Source: Frankia alni ACN14a
GTDB lineage: Bacteria; Actinomycetota; Actinomycetes; Frankiales; Frankiaceae
DNA length: 64,000 bases
Assembly (NCBI RefSeq): GCF_000058485.1
Contig: NC_008278.1
Coordinates: 7,000,962-7,064,961, forward strand
Direction: 5' to 3'
Shown in pieces: positions 8,977 to 17,443 of this stretch (within the stretch, counting starts at the first letter, position 1; each line of letters begins with the position of its first letter). The position numbers were made by a program, and so were the translations under genes. The notes under the pieces were generated by a model. The model saw only the letters and a list, made by a program, of their open reading frames with translations, made no database searches and was not told the DNA's origin.

Positions 8977-9744
8977 CTAACGCCCCGCGGCGCCGGCGGA
9001 CCGGGAGGCGCGAGGCGTGCGCTGCCGGGAGCCGCAGTCCGCGCATGCGGGATCGCGCGCGACCGACAGCGAGCGGACGTCCAGATCCCACAGATCGGCG
9101 ACGAGCATCCGGCCGATGGACGGCTCACCGAACCCGGAGACCAGCTTGATGACCTCCATCGCCGCGAGGCACCCCACCGTCGCAGCGACCGCTCCGAAGA
9201 CGGGGAACCCCAGGGGGTCCCAGTCGGGGTCGCCCTCGGCGAACACGCACCGCAGGCATGCGCTGTCCCCGGCGACGGTGAGCAACTGGATCTCGGTCGC
9301 GTTCATCGCCGCGACGACCAGGGGCACCTCGGCGTCCAGGCACATCCGGTTGAGCTGGAAGCGTTCGGGGAAGTTGTGCCGGGCGTCGATCACGACGTCG
9401 GCGGCGGCCACCAGCTCGGGCAGCAGCGGATCGAACAGGTCCCGGTCCCAGGTCTCCACCGCGACCTCCGGGTAGTGGACACCCAGCGTGTCCGCGGCGA
9501 TCAGGACGCGGGGCTCGCCGATCCGGTCGGGGCGCATCAGGGTCTGGCGGTTCAGGTCGGGCTTCTCCAACGCGCCGGGATGGACCAGCACCAGCCGCCC
9601 GATGCCGGCGGCGGCGAGATAGGTGGTGGCGGCGCCGCCCACCCCGCCGATCCCGGCCACGAGCACCGTCGCCCCGCCCAGGCGCTCCTGCTCACCCGGG
9701 CCGAAACCGGCCATCAGCTGGCGCGTGAAGCGCTGGGTGTCCAT
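8977..9744 (-). CDS. ThiF/MoeB/HesA-family adenylyltransferase
   Basis: 255 residues. The Rossmann ATP-binding motif AGIGGVGG is at residues 30-37, the arginine-finger DLNRQ near residue 65, and two CxxC pairs (ACLRCVF and CADCGS) form the structural zinc site. Family members adenylate the C-terminal glycine of ubiquitin-like sulfur carriers such as ThiS or MoaD, or act in sulfur/metal insertion (HesA). No ThiS, MoaD or nif gene lies within the window, so the partner is unknown. The first acidic residue usually seen before DLNRQ is altered (VLVHPGALEKPDLNRQ). It is divergent from the TetR gene across a 156-base spacer, suggesting shared control. Confidence 0.85.
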   Translation of the reverse strand: MDTQRFTRQLMAGFGPGEQERLGGATVLVAGIGGVGGAATTYLAAAGIGRLVLVHPGALEKPDLNRQTLMRPDRIGEPRVLIAADTLGVHYPEVAVETWDRDLFDPLLPELVAAADVVIDARHNFPERFQLNRMCLDAEVPLVVAAMNATEIQLLTVAGDSACLRCVFAEGDPDWDPLGFPVFGAVAATVGCLAAMEVIKLVSGFGEPSIGRMLVADLWDLDVRSLSVARDPACADCGSRQRTPRASRSAGAAGR

Positions 9745-9900
9745 GACCTGCCCTCGTCTGCTGTGGCCGACGCTTTCCAGAAGCTGGCGCTTGTCTCCCG
9801 CGCTTGCGGCTTCTCACCCCCACCGGGGACGAATCTGCGGTTCGCCGGCCACACTACCAACGACGCCGGTCGCATCCCGGGCCGCGGTTGGGATGACTGG

Positions 9901-10464
9901 ATGCCTGATCTTGCACCGGCCACCCGCGCGGACGCCCGCCGTAACCGGCAGGCGATTCTGGCGACCGCTCGCCGGGTCTTCGCGGAGCAGGGCGTCCAGG
10001 CCTCACTCGACGAGATCGCGCAGCGCGCCAACGTCGGGAACGCCACGCTGTACCGGCATTTCGGCTCGCGCTGCCAGCTCGTCGCCGCCGCCCTGTCGGA
10101 GCAGATGGAAAAGTACGCGCAGATGGCGGCCGCGGCGGCGGCGGAACCCGATCCGTGGAATGCCCTGCGTGGCTACCTGACGGCGCTGTGCCGGATGCAG
10201 GCGGCGGATCGCGGGCTGGCCGACCTGCTGACCAGCGACACCTTTCCCGACGCCGCGAACGCCGGCCTCGTCCACCGCGCCGGCGCGCACGCCCCGGAAA
10301 GCTCCGCCCGACTGATCGCCCTGCTGCTCGACGGGCTACAGGCCGCCTCGGCGACACCGGCGGCGCCGCCCCCGTCCGAGTCCGAGCTGCTCACCGTGAT
10401 GCGCGGCGATGCGCTGGAGGCGGAGCCGCCCGGGGTGCGCGGCGAGGCGGCCGCTGGCGGGTAG
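9901..10464 (+). CDS. TetR-family transcriptional regulator
   Basis: 187 residues. The N-terminal HTH spans roughly residues 12-60 with the typical run RVFAEQGVQASLDEIAQRA and then NVGNATLYRHFGSR. The C-terminal ligand domain ends in a Pro/Ala-rich tail. The ATG at 9901 gives the expected distance to the HTH; the open frame upstream is antisense to the neighbour. It is divergent from the HesA-like gene and convergent with the alcohol dehydrogenase, so either flank may be its target; the inducing ligand is unknown. Confidence 0.92.
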   Translation: MPDLAPATRADARRNRQAILATARRVFAEQGVQASLDEIAQRANVGNATLYRHFGSRCQLVAAALSEQMEKYAQMAAAAAAEPDPWNALRGYLTALCRMQAADRGLADLLTSDTFPDAANAGLVHRAGAHAPESSARLIALLLDGLQAASATPAAPPPSESELLTVMRGDALEAEPPGVRGEAAAGG

Positions 10465-10478
10465 CGGCCGCCGTCCCG

Positions 10479-11651
10479 TCAGGGCGTGAGCACCACCTTC
10501 ATGCACTCGTCCGCCTTGTCGCGAAACGTCTCGAAGCCGTGGGGCGCGTCGTCGAGCCCGAGCCGATGGGTGATGACGAAACTCGGGTCGATCTCGCCGT
10601 TGCGGATCCGGTCGAGCAACGGCCGCAGATACCGCTGCACGTGGCACTGGCCGGACCGCAGGGTCAGCCCGCGGTTCATCAGCGAGCCCATCGGGAACTT
10701 GTCGACGAACCCGCCGTACACGCCGATGACCGAGACGATACCGCCGTTGCGGCAGTTGCGCACCGCTTCCCGCAGAGCGAACGGGCGGTCGCTCTCCACC
10801 CGGGTGATCTGCTTCGAGCGGTCGTAGGAGTAGGCCGCGTGCGAGGAATGGTGCGCCTCGAGGCCCACGGCGTCGATGCAGGCGTCCGGGCCGCGCCCGC
10901 CGGTCAGTTCCAGCAGCGCCTCGCGGACGTCGGTCTCCTCGTAGTTGACGGGCTCGGCCCCCGAACTGTCCCGGGCCATTTCCAGCCGGTAGGGGAAGCG
11001 GTCGATGACGATCACCCGCTCGGCGCCGAGCAGGAAGGCGCTCGCGACCGCGAACTGGCCGACCGGCCCGGCCCCCCAGACGGCGATGACGTCCCCGGGC
11101 GTGATGTCGCAGAACTCCGCCCCCATGTAGCCGGTGGGCAGGATGTCGGAGAGGAACAGCACGCGCTCGTCCGGCAGATCGTCCTCGATCTTGATCGGTC
11201 CGACGTCGGCAAACGGCACCCGGGCGTACTCGGCCTGCCCGCCGGGAAATCCGCCGAGCATGTGCGAGTAGCCGAAGATGCCGGCGGGGGCGTGACCGAG
11301 AATCTTCTCCGCCAGCGCCGCGTTGGGGTTCGAGTTCTCGCACAGCGAGTAGTCGCCGGCGAGGCAGGTGTTGCACTGTCCGCACGCGATGGGGAACGGC
11401 ACGACGACCCGGTCGCCGATGCGGAGGGACTCCACGTCGTGGCCGACGTCGACCACCTCGCCCATGAACTCGTGGCCGAGGACGTCCCCCTTCATCATCG
11501 TCGGCACGAACCCGCCGTAGAGATGCAGGTCGGAGCCGCAGATGGCGGTCTTGGTGATCCGGACGATCGCGTCATGGCTGTTCAGGATCTGCGGATCGGG
11601 GACCTGTCGGACCTCGACATCGCCCCGTCCGAGCCAGCAGTTTGCACGCAT
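10479..11651 (-). CDS. Zinc-dependent alcohol dehydrogenase (formaldehyde dehydrogenase-like MDR)
   Basis: 390 residues, the length of the glutathione-independent formaldehyde dehydrogenase-like branch. Catalytic zinc ligands lie in AICGSDLH and GHEFMGEV; structural zinc is bound by the four cysteines of [15 protein letters not shown]. The nucleotide-binding motif is [12 protein letters not shown], followed by an acidic IDRF that favours NAD. A medium-chain dehydrogenase acting on alcohols or aldehydes; substrate not determinable. It lies 18 bases after the SRPBCC gene on the same strand, so they are likely co-transcribed. Confidence 0.9.
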   Translation of the reverse strand: MRANCWLGRGDVEVRQVPDPQILNSHDAIVRITKTAICGSDLHLYGGFVPTMMKGDVLGHEFMGEVVDVGHDVESLRIGDRVVVPFPIACGQCNTCLAGDYSLCENSNPNAALAEKILGHAPAGIFGYSHMLGGFPGGQAEYARVPFADVGPIKIEDDLPDERVLFLSDILPTGYMGAEFCDITPGDVIAVWGAGPVGQFAVASAFLLGAERVIVIDRFPYRLEMARDSSGAEPVNYEETDVREALLELTGGRGPDACIDAVGLEAHHSSHAAYSYDRSKQITRVESDRPFALREAVRNCRNGGIVSVIGVYGGFVDKFPMGSLMNRGLTLRSGQCHVQRYLRPLLDRIRNGEIDPSFVITHRLGLDDAPHGFETFRDKADECMKVVLTP

Positions 11652-11669
11652 GAGTGCAGTCCCTTCGAG

Positions 11670-12674
11670 TTATGACCGCCCGAGCGGCTGGGCCGGGTGC
11701 TGGCGCAGCAGGCGACTGACCGGCCGGGAGCCGGTCGGGCTCCCTTCGGACCGGACGACCTCGCCGGTCTCCATGAGCTGCTTGAAGCGGCGCAGGTCCT
11801 CGGCGAGAAGCTGACCGGGGTCCTCCCCGAGCACCTTCGCGAGCGCGACGCCGGCGGCTCCGGCGGGCGGCTGGTACTCCAGGTCGACCTGGACCTCGGT
11901 CCCCCGGCCCCCGGGCGCCGGAGCGAAGCGCACCGTGCCGGCGTTGCGGATGTCCGAGTGGCCGACCGACTGCCAGGCGATCAGCTCGCCGGGCCGGTCC
12001 GCGACGATCCGGGCATCCCAATTGATCTTCCTCCCGGCCGGTCCCCGGATCTTCCAGTGGGAGGTTCCGTCGTCGGTCCGCACCGAGTCGAGGTGGTACA
12101 TGAACGTGGGCAACGACTCGAAGTCGTGCCACCGGCGGTAGAGGTCCTGGGGGGCCCGGCGGATGGTGGTGCTCGACCTCGCGTGCACCAGATGGCCCGG
12201 CGCCTGGGCGCGGCTGTGGCGGCGGGCGGCGATGACGTCCAGCACGGTGACGCCCACGACCGAGCCCACGGCCAGCAGCGGGCGGGCCAGCCCGGCGCCG
12301 GTCACCCGGCGGCGGGCCGCGACGAGCGCCAGGGCCGACAGGTCGAGGAGGTCGCCCGCGACCCGTCCCCACAGCCACCAGCCCGGCTGCTCGCTGCCGA
12401 GCACGCCAACCCCGCTGGCGATCTCGCGGCCGCCGAAGATCTGCGTGATGGTCCTGGAGACGGCCGAGTCCTCGGCTCCGACGGCCCGGGCGACCAGGTC
12501 GGGCGCCCCGAGCTCGGTCGCGCCGAGGCCGATGCTGAACCAGCCGAGCGCGCCACCGAGGGCGTCCAGGCGGACGGCCCCTCGCGCGCCGCCGCGTTCC
12601 CGCTGATCGCCGGGCTGGCGCGCCTGCGGATCGCGGAACTGCTGTTGCGTGCTCTGCGTGCTCTGCGTGCTCAT
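11670..12674 (-). CDS. Membrane-anchored SRPBCC (cyclase/dehydrase-type) protein
   Basis: 334 residues. After a Gln/Arg-rich head, residues 35-150 contain hydrophobic segments (LGGALGWFSIGLGATEL, GRVAGDLLDLSALALVAA, PLLAVGSVVGVTVLDVIAA). From about residue 160 there is an SRPBCC/Coq10-type lipid-binding fold: SSTTIRRAPQDLYRRWHDFE, then HWKIRGPAG and VQVDLEYQPP. Such proteins bind lipids or polyketides. Start ATG at 12674 follows a GGGGGATC-rich leader. It is upstream of the alcohol dehydrogenase in the same unit, suggesting joint action on a hydrophobic substrate, which is inference. Confidence 0.85.
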   Translation of the reverse strand: MSTQSTQSTQQQFRDPQARQPGDQRERGGARGAVRLDALGGALGWFSIGLGATELGAPDLVARAVGAEDSAVSRTITQIFGGREIASGVGVLGSEQPGWWLWGRVAGDLLDLSALALVAARRRVTGAGLARPLLAVGSVVGVTVLDVIAARRHSRAQAPGHLVHARSSTTIRRAPQDLYRRWHDFESLPTFMYHLDSVRTDDGTSHWKIRGPAGRKINWDARIVADRPGELIAWQSVGHSDIRNAGTVRFAPAPGGRGTEVQVDLEYQPPAGAAGVALAKVLGEDPGQLLAEDLRRFKQLMETGEVVRSEGSPTGSRPVSRLLRQHPAQPLGRS

Positions 12675-12749
12675 CGCTGATCCCCCGTTTCGACTTCGAC
12701 CGGCCGCGCCGGCCGGGCGTGGGCATTCGTGATCGGCTCCTGATCCCGG

Positions 12750-13016
12750 TCAGACGAAGGTTTCGTCGACGTAGCACCAGCGCCAGTGCTCGCCCGGCTC
12801 GAAGGAGCGCACGATCGGATGGGCGGTGGCGTGCGCGTGGGCCCGGGCGTGGCGCAGCGGGGAGGAGTCGCAGCAGCCGACGTGGCCGCAGGTCAGGCAC
12901 AGCCGCAGGTGCACCCAGACGGAGCCGACCCGCAGGCAGTCCTCACAGCCGCGCGCGGTGTGCGGAACAACGGGTCGGACCAGAGCGAGATGGGGATCCA
13001 CCCCGGTAGTGGTCAT
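12750..13016 (-). CDS. UBP-type zinc finger protein
   Basis: 88 residues, consisting of essentially one zf-UBP domain. Metal ligands are visible in CEDCLRVGSVWVHLRLCLTC, then GHVGCCDSSPLRHARAHA and HPIVRSFEPGEHWRWCYVD. Bacterial stand-alone UBP fingers are common in actinomycetes; in eukaryotes the domain binds the ubiquitin C-terminus, but no ubiquitin system is visible here and the bacterial role is unknown. It precedes the SRPBCC and dehydrogenase genes on the same strand with a 75-base gap. Confidence 0.9.
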   Translation of the reverse strand: MTTTGVDPHLALVRPVVPHTARGCEDCLRVGSVWVHLRLCLTCGHVGCCDSSPLRHARAHAHATAHPIVRSFEPGEHWRWCYVDETFV

Positions 13017-13269
13017 GATCGACCCCCGATGTTTCCTATGGCCTCACCCACGATGCCCTCCCGAGAGTGCGCGGCGTGCGGGTCACGGGAGGGCTGCCCC
13101 CGTGGGCCGGAACCAATCGAGGTATGACGCCAGATCCCGGCAGGTCACGGAACCGGCCGTCCCCGCCACCGAGCGGCGCGGGCGGGCGGGCGGGCCCGAC
13201 CGGGGGTGAGACCGCCGCGACCGTGCGCACGGCCGCGGCGGCGCGGGCGTCGGTAGCGTGTCGGGCCGA

Positions 13270-13692
13270 TCAGGCTGCCGCGAGGGCCACTTCCGTCGAC
13301 TTGATCAGGGCGGTGACGGCGGAGCCCTCGGCGAGGCCGAGATCGGTCGCCGCAGCCAGGGTGATCGCGGAGGTGAGCTCGCCGCCGTTGTCGAGGGCGA
13401 TGTGCGCGACGGCCATCGCGCCGCCGGTCTCGAGGCCGGAGATCGTGCCACGAAGCTGGTTGCGGATGCTCAGACCGTCCACGCTGCCCGTGGTCAGGGA
13501 AACCTCGGTCGACTTGATCAGCACTTCGACGGTGGAACCCGCCGACAGGCCGAGTTCCCTTATCGCATCCACGGTCACCGCGGCCGTCACATTCTGCCCG
13601 CCAGACAATGCGATCAGTACAGTACTCATTACCGCACCTTCGGTGATGTCGGTGACGGTTCCGGTCAGTTGGTTACGTATGGTCAGACTCAC
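13270..13692 (-). CDS. Di-TOBE molbindin (molybdate-binding protein)
   Basis: 140 residues built of two homologous ~67-residue TOBE/Mop domains, the first starting SLTIRNQLTGTVTDI and the second GLSIRNQLRGTISGL, each ending in a SxVxxLIKSTEV-like strand (TVEVLIKSTEV and AVTALIKSTEV). Molbindins of this type oligomerise and store molybdate or tungstate in the cytoplasm. The ATG at 13692 is preceded by an AAAGG-type ribosome site. No molybdate transporter or Mo-enzyme gene is next to it, but Mo homeostasis fits the metabolism expected of a diazotroph. Confidence 0.93.
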   Translation of the reverse strand: MSLTIRNQLTGTVTDITEGAVMSTVLIALSGGQNVTAAVTVDAIRELGLSAGSTVEVLIKSTEVSLTTGSVDGLSIRNQLRGTISGLETGGAMAVAHIALDNGGELTSAITLAAATDLGLAEGSAVTALIKSTEVALAAA

Positions 13693-14251
13693 GTGGTCCG
13701 CCTTTCATTGGGCTGCTCAGGACGTCCCTTCAGTTCTACTCGTTCACCCCGGGCAGGTGCCCGCTCCCGTCGCCGTCCTGATTTCCGCACGTACCGAAAA
13801 GAGCCGCGAGTGAACGCCGCGGATGCGTCTCGACTTGCGTCCGGAAAGCGTAGGCAAGTGGCCGCACGGATGTGGCCGATCCCACATTTCGGCGCGGGCG
13901 TCGATGTCCCGGGACCGCTCGACAGGTTCCTGCCGTCCCCGGCGCATGTCGCCCGAGGCGGGGGATTGCTGGCCGTCAGCTCCGGCCAGGACGGCGCAAA
14001 GCGGCTTGAACCGGGCCAGCCGGATGTTCACCCCAAAACGCTCCGGCCACCACCCGCCCGGCGACCGACCGACCGACCGATAGAGTACGGGCAATGACGG
14101 CCCGCCCCGATGGTGGGTGTGCGGTTCGGTTCGACAGCCGCCGGGGCGCCGGGCCGAATGCCGTCCCGCCCCGCGGTTGGCGGCGGCCCGTGATTCGGGG
14201 ATTCGCCGAGGTCCGTGGCCTACTCGCTCATCCGAAACGAGGACGGACGCA
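13693..14251. other. Intergenic region, no gene seen
   Basis: Spacer of 559 bases between molbindin (minus) and the SDR gene (plus). It must hold two divergent promoters. Just before 14094 there is a short gacc tetranucleotide run. Open frames across it have no start/ribosome-site support or coding-like composition. Confidence 0.45.
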
Positions 14252-15031
14252 ATGGCAGACACACCGACGACAGCGACGGCGATCGTCACCGGAGCGGGAC
14301 GGGGAATCGGGGCGGCGATCGCCGCCGACCTCGCCCGCCGCGATTACCACGTGGTCGTCAACTACCGGCGCGACGCCGACGCGGCCGCCACCGTGGTCGC
14401 GGGCATTCACCGATCCGGAGGCAGCGCGGTCGCGCTGGCGGGTGACGTCACCGATCCGGGCGATGTGGCCTCTATGGTCGCGACCGTGCTCGCCGACCGC
14501 GGTCGGATCGACGCGCTGGTGGTCAACGCGAACACCGCCGCCCCGCCCTTCGCGCCGTTGAGCGAGCTGACCTGGGCGGAGTTCGCCGCGAAGATGAACG
14601 GCGAGCTCGCCGGGGCCTTCCACATCACCCAGCAGGTGGTGGCGGTCATGCGGGCGCAGGGCGAGGGGCGGGTGGTCTACCTCGGCAGCACCGCCGCCGA
14701 CTACGTGGGCGCCGGCCGGCTCGCCCACGGCACGGCGAAGGCGGCGTTGGCCACCTTCGCCCGTCACGTCGCCGCCGAAACGGCCCGCGACGGGATCGGC
14801 GTCCTGACCGTCGCACCCGGCGCCGTGCGCACCGAGGCCACCGCGGCGGTCCTCGGCGCGGAGCGTGAGAAGGCGCTGGCGGACAACTCGGTGCTGCATC
14901 GTGTCCTGGAACCGGCGGACGTCGCCGCCGCCGTCGGGTTGGCTCTCGACCCCGCCCTGCGCCCGGCGACCGGAACGGTCCTGCGCGTCGACGCCGGCTG
15001 GTCGGTCCTCGCCGGCGGCCCCACAGCCTGA
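14252..15031 (+). CDS. Atypical SDR-family oxidoreductase (His in place of catalytic Tyr)
   Basis: 259 residues. The glycine-rich cofactor motif is TGAGRGIG near residue 13 and NYRRDAD follows strand two, suggesting NADP preference. The usual NNAG is VNANTA. At the catalytic site the sequence is YLGSTAADYVG followed by LAHGTAKAAL: the Lys is present but the YxxxK tyrosine is His. The fold is intact and the length normal, so it is a real SDR with changed chemistry, or a non-catalytic one. The ATG at 14252 follows CGAGGACGGACGC. Substrate unknown; it stands alone between divergent and convergent neighbours. Confidence 0.88.
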   Translation: MADTPTTATAIVTGAGRGIGAAIAADLARRDYHVVVNYRRDADAAATVVAGIHRSGGSAVALAGDVTDPGDVASMVATVLADRGRIDALVVNANTAAPPFAPLSELTWAEFAAKMNGELAGAFHITQQVVAVMRAQGEGRVVYLGSTAADYVGAGRLAHGTAKAALATFARHVAAETARDGIGVLTVAPGAVRTEATAAVLGAEREKALADNSVLHRVLEPADVAAAVGLALDPALRPATGTVLRVDAGWSVLAGGPTA

Positions 15032-15091
15032 GGGCCGCCGGCGCGGGCCGGTCAACCGCCCGATTCCTACCGCCGATCGCCTACCGGTCGC

Positions 15092-15913
15092 CTACCGGTC
15101 GCCGCCGGTGTAGCTGTCGCCGCCCGGGTAGCGGTCGGCGGCCGTCGTCGCCCGCTGGGCGCGGCCCCCCTCCAGGCGGCCGCCCTCCGCGACCGCCCGG
15201 CCGCCGAAGCCGGCGGTCGTCAGGTCGTCCAGGTGCAGGCAGTCCAGGGGCGCGGGCGACCGGACTCCCCGCAGCCGCAGGGCCATGGCGATCTTGGTCA
15301 GGCCAAGCGCGAGGGCGGCGAGCCCGACCCACAGGGCCAGCAGCGACCGCGAGTCCCGCGGGTAGCCCACCGCCCAGAACGCGGCCCCGATCTCCAGCGC
15401 GCCGACGACGAGCGGCATCCACCACTGCGCCGGCGCCCGCCCGTCCGCCTCGACCTCGGCGTGCTGCTCGGAGCGCCGGGCCGCGAACGAGTTGATGATG
15501 TCGTACACACCCTTGATCAGAAAGAACCAGGCCACCGTCCGAGCCACCACCTTGAAGGTGGGATCCGGCCAGACCAGCGCCACGATCCCGCCCACCACGA
15601 ACAGCGCGGCGAGCAGCAGGTGAGACCACCGCCAGTCCCGGGCGGTCGCCCTCGCGGCCAGCACCTCGCTGACCGCGCCGAGCAGCAGGACGATCCCCAG
15701 CACCACCGCGATCTTCTTCAGGGAATTCATGTCGAACTGCGGGATCGCCAGCGCAAACAGCGCGAAAGCCACCCCGACAGCGAGAAGCGCGTACCACGGA
15801 ATACCGGATGGCCGCGACTGCGTCCTTCGTTCCGCAGCCCGTTGATCGATCACAGTGCCCACCCCCGTCTTGTCAGGGTCGTCCCGTCTGGCGGGATCCG
15901 TCCCCTGGACCAC
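15092..15913 (-). CDS. HdeD-like (DUF308) multi-pass membrane protein
   Basis: 273 residues with about six hydrophobic helices between residues 38 and 215 (IPWYALLAVGVAFALFALA, IAVVLGIVLLLGAVSEVLA, LLLAALFVVGGIVALVW, WWMPLVVGALEIGAAFWAVG and others) and a hydrophilic Gly/Arg-rich tail. The helix pairs with intervening WPDPTF match the DUF308/HdeD repeat. HdeD in enterobacteria contributes to acid resistance; the actinobacterial role is unknown. The GTG at 15913 is used; a second GTG in the same frame, 19 codons later, is an alternative start. Confidence 0.85.
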   Translation of the reverse strand: MVQGTDPARRDDPDKTGVGTVIDQRAAERRTQSRPSGIPWYALLAVGVAFALFALAIPQFDMNSLKKIAVVLGIVLLLGAVSEVLAARATARDWRWSHLLLAALFVVGGIVALVWPDPTFKVVARTVAWFFLIKGVYDIINSFAARRSEQHAEVEADGRAPAQWWMPLVVGALEIGAAFWAVGYPRDSRSLLALWVGLAALALGLTKIAMALRLRGVRSPAPLDCLHLDDLTTAGFGGRAVAEGGRLEGGRAQRATTAADRYPGGDSYTGGDR

Positions 15914-16271
15914 AGGTCAGCACCCTGATTCCCACCGTGGAGCCGACCACGCATGGCCACCGGAAATCGCGCGGGGATGCTCACGGAATGCGGGTGAGCC
16001 CGACGGACCGCCGGCGGCGGTACCGGACCATTCGGGTCAGACCCGGCCCGCCCCCGCGAGCCGCATTCAGCTGACCGACCGCGCAGGAATCCTCGGGAAG
16101 GCACTGCCAAAGGCCGCCTACGCCAACCACGGGGCACATTGATCGAATCGACGGCCCGAGGCTGCGGTGTAACCTGCCGTCGAGCCGACCCGAAGTCGCT
16201 GTGCCCCCGCTCGGAATCACCGGGATTCTCGGAGTCACCGGGATTCTCTTCGGAAAGACGTCTGGTCCGGT
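15914..16271. other. Divergent promoter region
   Basis: 358 bases between the HdeD-like gene and the reductase/desaturase unit. The right half, 16130-16265, is lower in GC and carries tandem dyad elements at 16212-16248. No gene seen. Confidence 0.5.
16212..16248. promoter_or_regulatory. Tandem dyad operator candidate
   Basis: Two copies of cgga(a/g)tcaccgggattctc at 16212-16230 and 16230-16248, period 18. Each copy contains a small inverted repeat, GAATC-accgg-GATTC in the first and GAGTC-accgg-GATTC in the second. The spacing and symmetry suit a dimeric regulator bound twice on one DNA face. It lies 24 bases before the reductase start, so binding there would affect transcription of the reductase-desaturase pair. 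Confidence 0.5.
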
Positions 16272-17414
16272 ATGGCCGCCGGCGAGGTGATTCGATCGAT
16301 GCTGACCTTCAGGCGGAAGCTGACCAAGCGGCCGATGCCGAGCGTGCGGCCGATGCTGAGCGCGGCGGCAGGTGTCCTGACGAGCCCGCTGACGCCGGAC
16401 GACTACCGGGCCATGGTGAACCCGCTGTGGTCGCGGCGTCAGCTGTCCGGCCGGGTCGAGGAGGTCGTGCCGGAGACCCCCGACGCCTCGACCGTCGTCC
16501 TGCGGCCCGGTCACGGGTGGCGACGGCACCTCGCCGGCCAGCACGTCGGCGTCGGCGTGGACATCGACGGCGTGTGGCACTGGCGGACGTTCTCGCTGTC
16601 GTCCCCGCCCGGCCGCCCGGACGGGCTCGTCACCATCACCGTGAAGGCCGCTCCCGGCGGGTTCGTGTCCCACCACGTGGTCCACCGGCTGCGTCCCGGC
16701 GGGATCGTCCGGCTCGGCCAGCCGGCGGGCCGGTTCGTGCTGCCGGCGGACCTGCCACCCAGGTTGCTGTTCGTGACCGCCGGCAGCGGCATCACCCCGG
16801 TGATGTCGATGCTGCGCGATCTCGCCCTCACCGGAGACCGGCCCGACATCCTCCTCGCGCACGTCGCACCCGACGGGCCGGCGGTCATCTTCGGTGACGA
16901 ACTGCGCCGGATGGCCGCCCGAACCCCCGGTCTGCACCTGCACGAGCATCACACCCGTCCCCGCCCCGGCCGGCGGGCGAGGCGGCCGACGATGGCCGAT
17001 CTGGCCGCCGCCTGCGCCGATCTGCCGGATCGGCCGGCGTGGGTCTGCGGGCCGCGGGGACTACTCGACGACGCGGAGGCGTACTGGCGGGCGGCTGGCA
17101 TCGCCGACCGGCTGCGGACGGAACGGTTCCAGCCGGTGACACGCCCGTCCGCCGAGCCCGGCGGGCGGGTGCGTTTCGTCCGCAGCGGACGGGAGACGCT
17201 TGCCGATGCGGGCACGCCCCTGCTGGCGGCGGGTGAGAAGGCGGACGTCTCCATGCCGAGCGGCTGCCGGATGGGGGTCTGCCGCACCTGCCTGGTCCGC
17301 CTGGCCGGCGGCCGGGTCCGGGACCTGCGCACCGGCGAGGAGCACGGCGACCCGGGCGACGTCATCCAGACCTGCGTGTCCACCGCCGTCGGCGACGTCG
17401 ATCTCGACCTGTGA
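16272..17414 (+). CDS. Ferredoxin reductase-ferredoxin fusion (desaturase electron donor)
   Basis: 380 residues. After a short basic head, residues 60-160 form the flavin domain with RTFSLSSPP, then the NAD(P)H domain with TAGSGITPVMSML and VCGPRGLLDDAE. From about residue 295 a plant-type 2Fe-2S ferredoxin domain follows, with ligands in GCRMGVCRTC and QTCVS. This order matches reductases that feed electrons to membrane acyl desaturases in actinobacteria, and a desaturase is the next gene. The ATG at 16272 is the first with a reasonable leader. The pair is almost certainly functionally linked. Confidence 0.92.
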   Translation: MAAGEVIRSMLTFRRKLTKRPMPSVRPMLSAAAGVLTSPLTPDDYRAMVNPLWSRRQLSGRVEEVVPETPDASTVVLRPGHGWRRHLAGQHVGVGVDIDGVWHWRTFSLSSPPGRPDGLVTITVKAAPGGFVSHHVVHRLRPGGIVRLGQPAGRFVLPADLPPRLLFVTAGSGITPVMSMLRDLALTGDRPDILLAHVAPDGPAVIFGDELRRMAARTPGLHLHEHHTRPRPGRRARRPTMADLAAACADLPDRPAWVCGPRGLLDDAEAYWRAAGIADRLRTERFQPVTRPSAEPGGRVRFVRSGRETLADAGTPLLAAGEKADVSMPSGCRMGVCRTCLVRLAGGRVRDLRTGEEHGDPGDVIQTCVSTAVGDVDLDL

Positions 17415-17443
17415 CCCGAACCGAACCTGTGAGGAGAACACGG

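Noticed and set aside
7235-8980. Plus-strand 581-codon frame from GTG 7235
   Set aside because: It is Arg-, Ala- and Gly-dominated with no recognisable domain and is shifted from the frame with protein-like content.
7134-9128. Long minus-strand open frame opposite the secreted protein gene
   Set aside because: Composition is Arg/Gly/Asp-dominated antisense; the plus frame has strand-like repeats, signal peptide and Pro/Thr tail.
8977-9744. Assigning the ThiF-type gene as hesA, moeB or thiF
   Set aside because: No carrier protein or nif gene is adjacent, so a specific symbol is not justified.
13258-14097. Plus-strand 279-codon frame opposite the molbindin gene
   Set aside because: It is antisense to a well-supported di-TOBE protein and continues into noncoding sequence.
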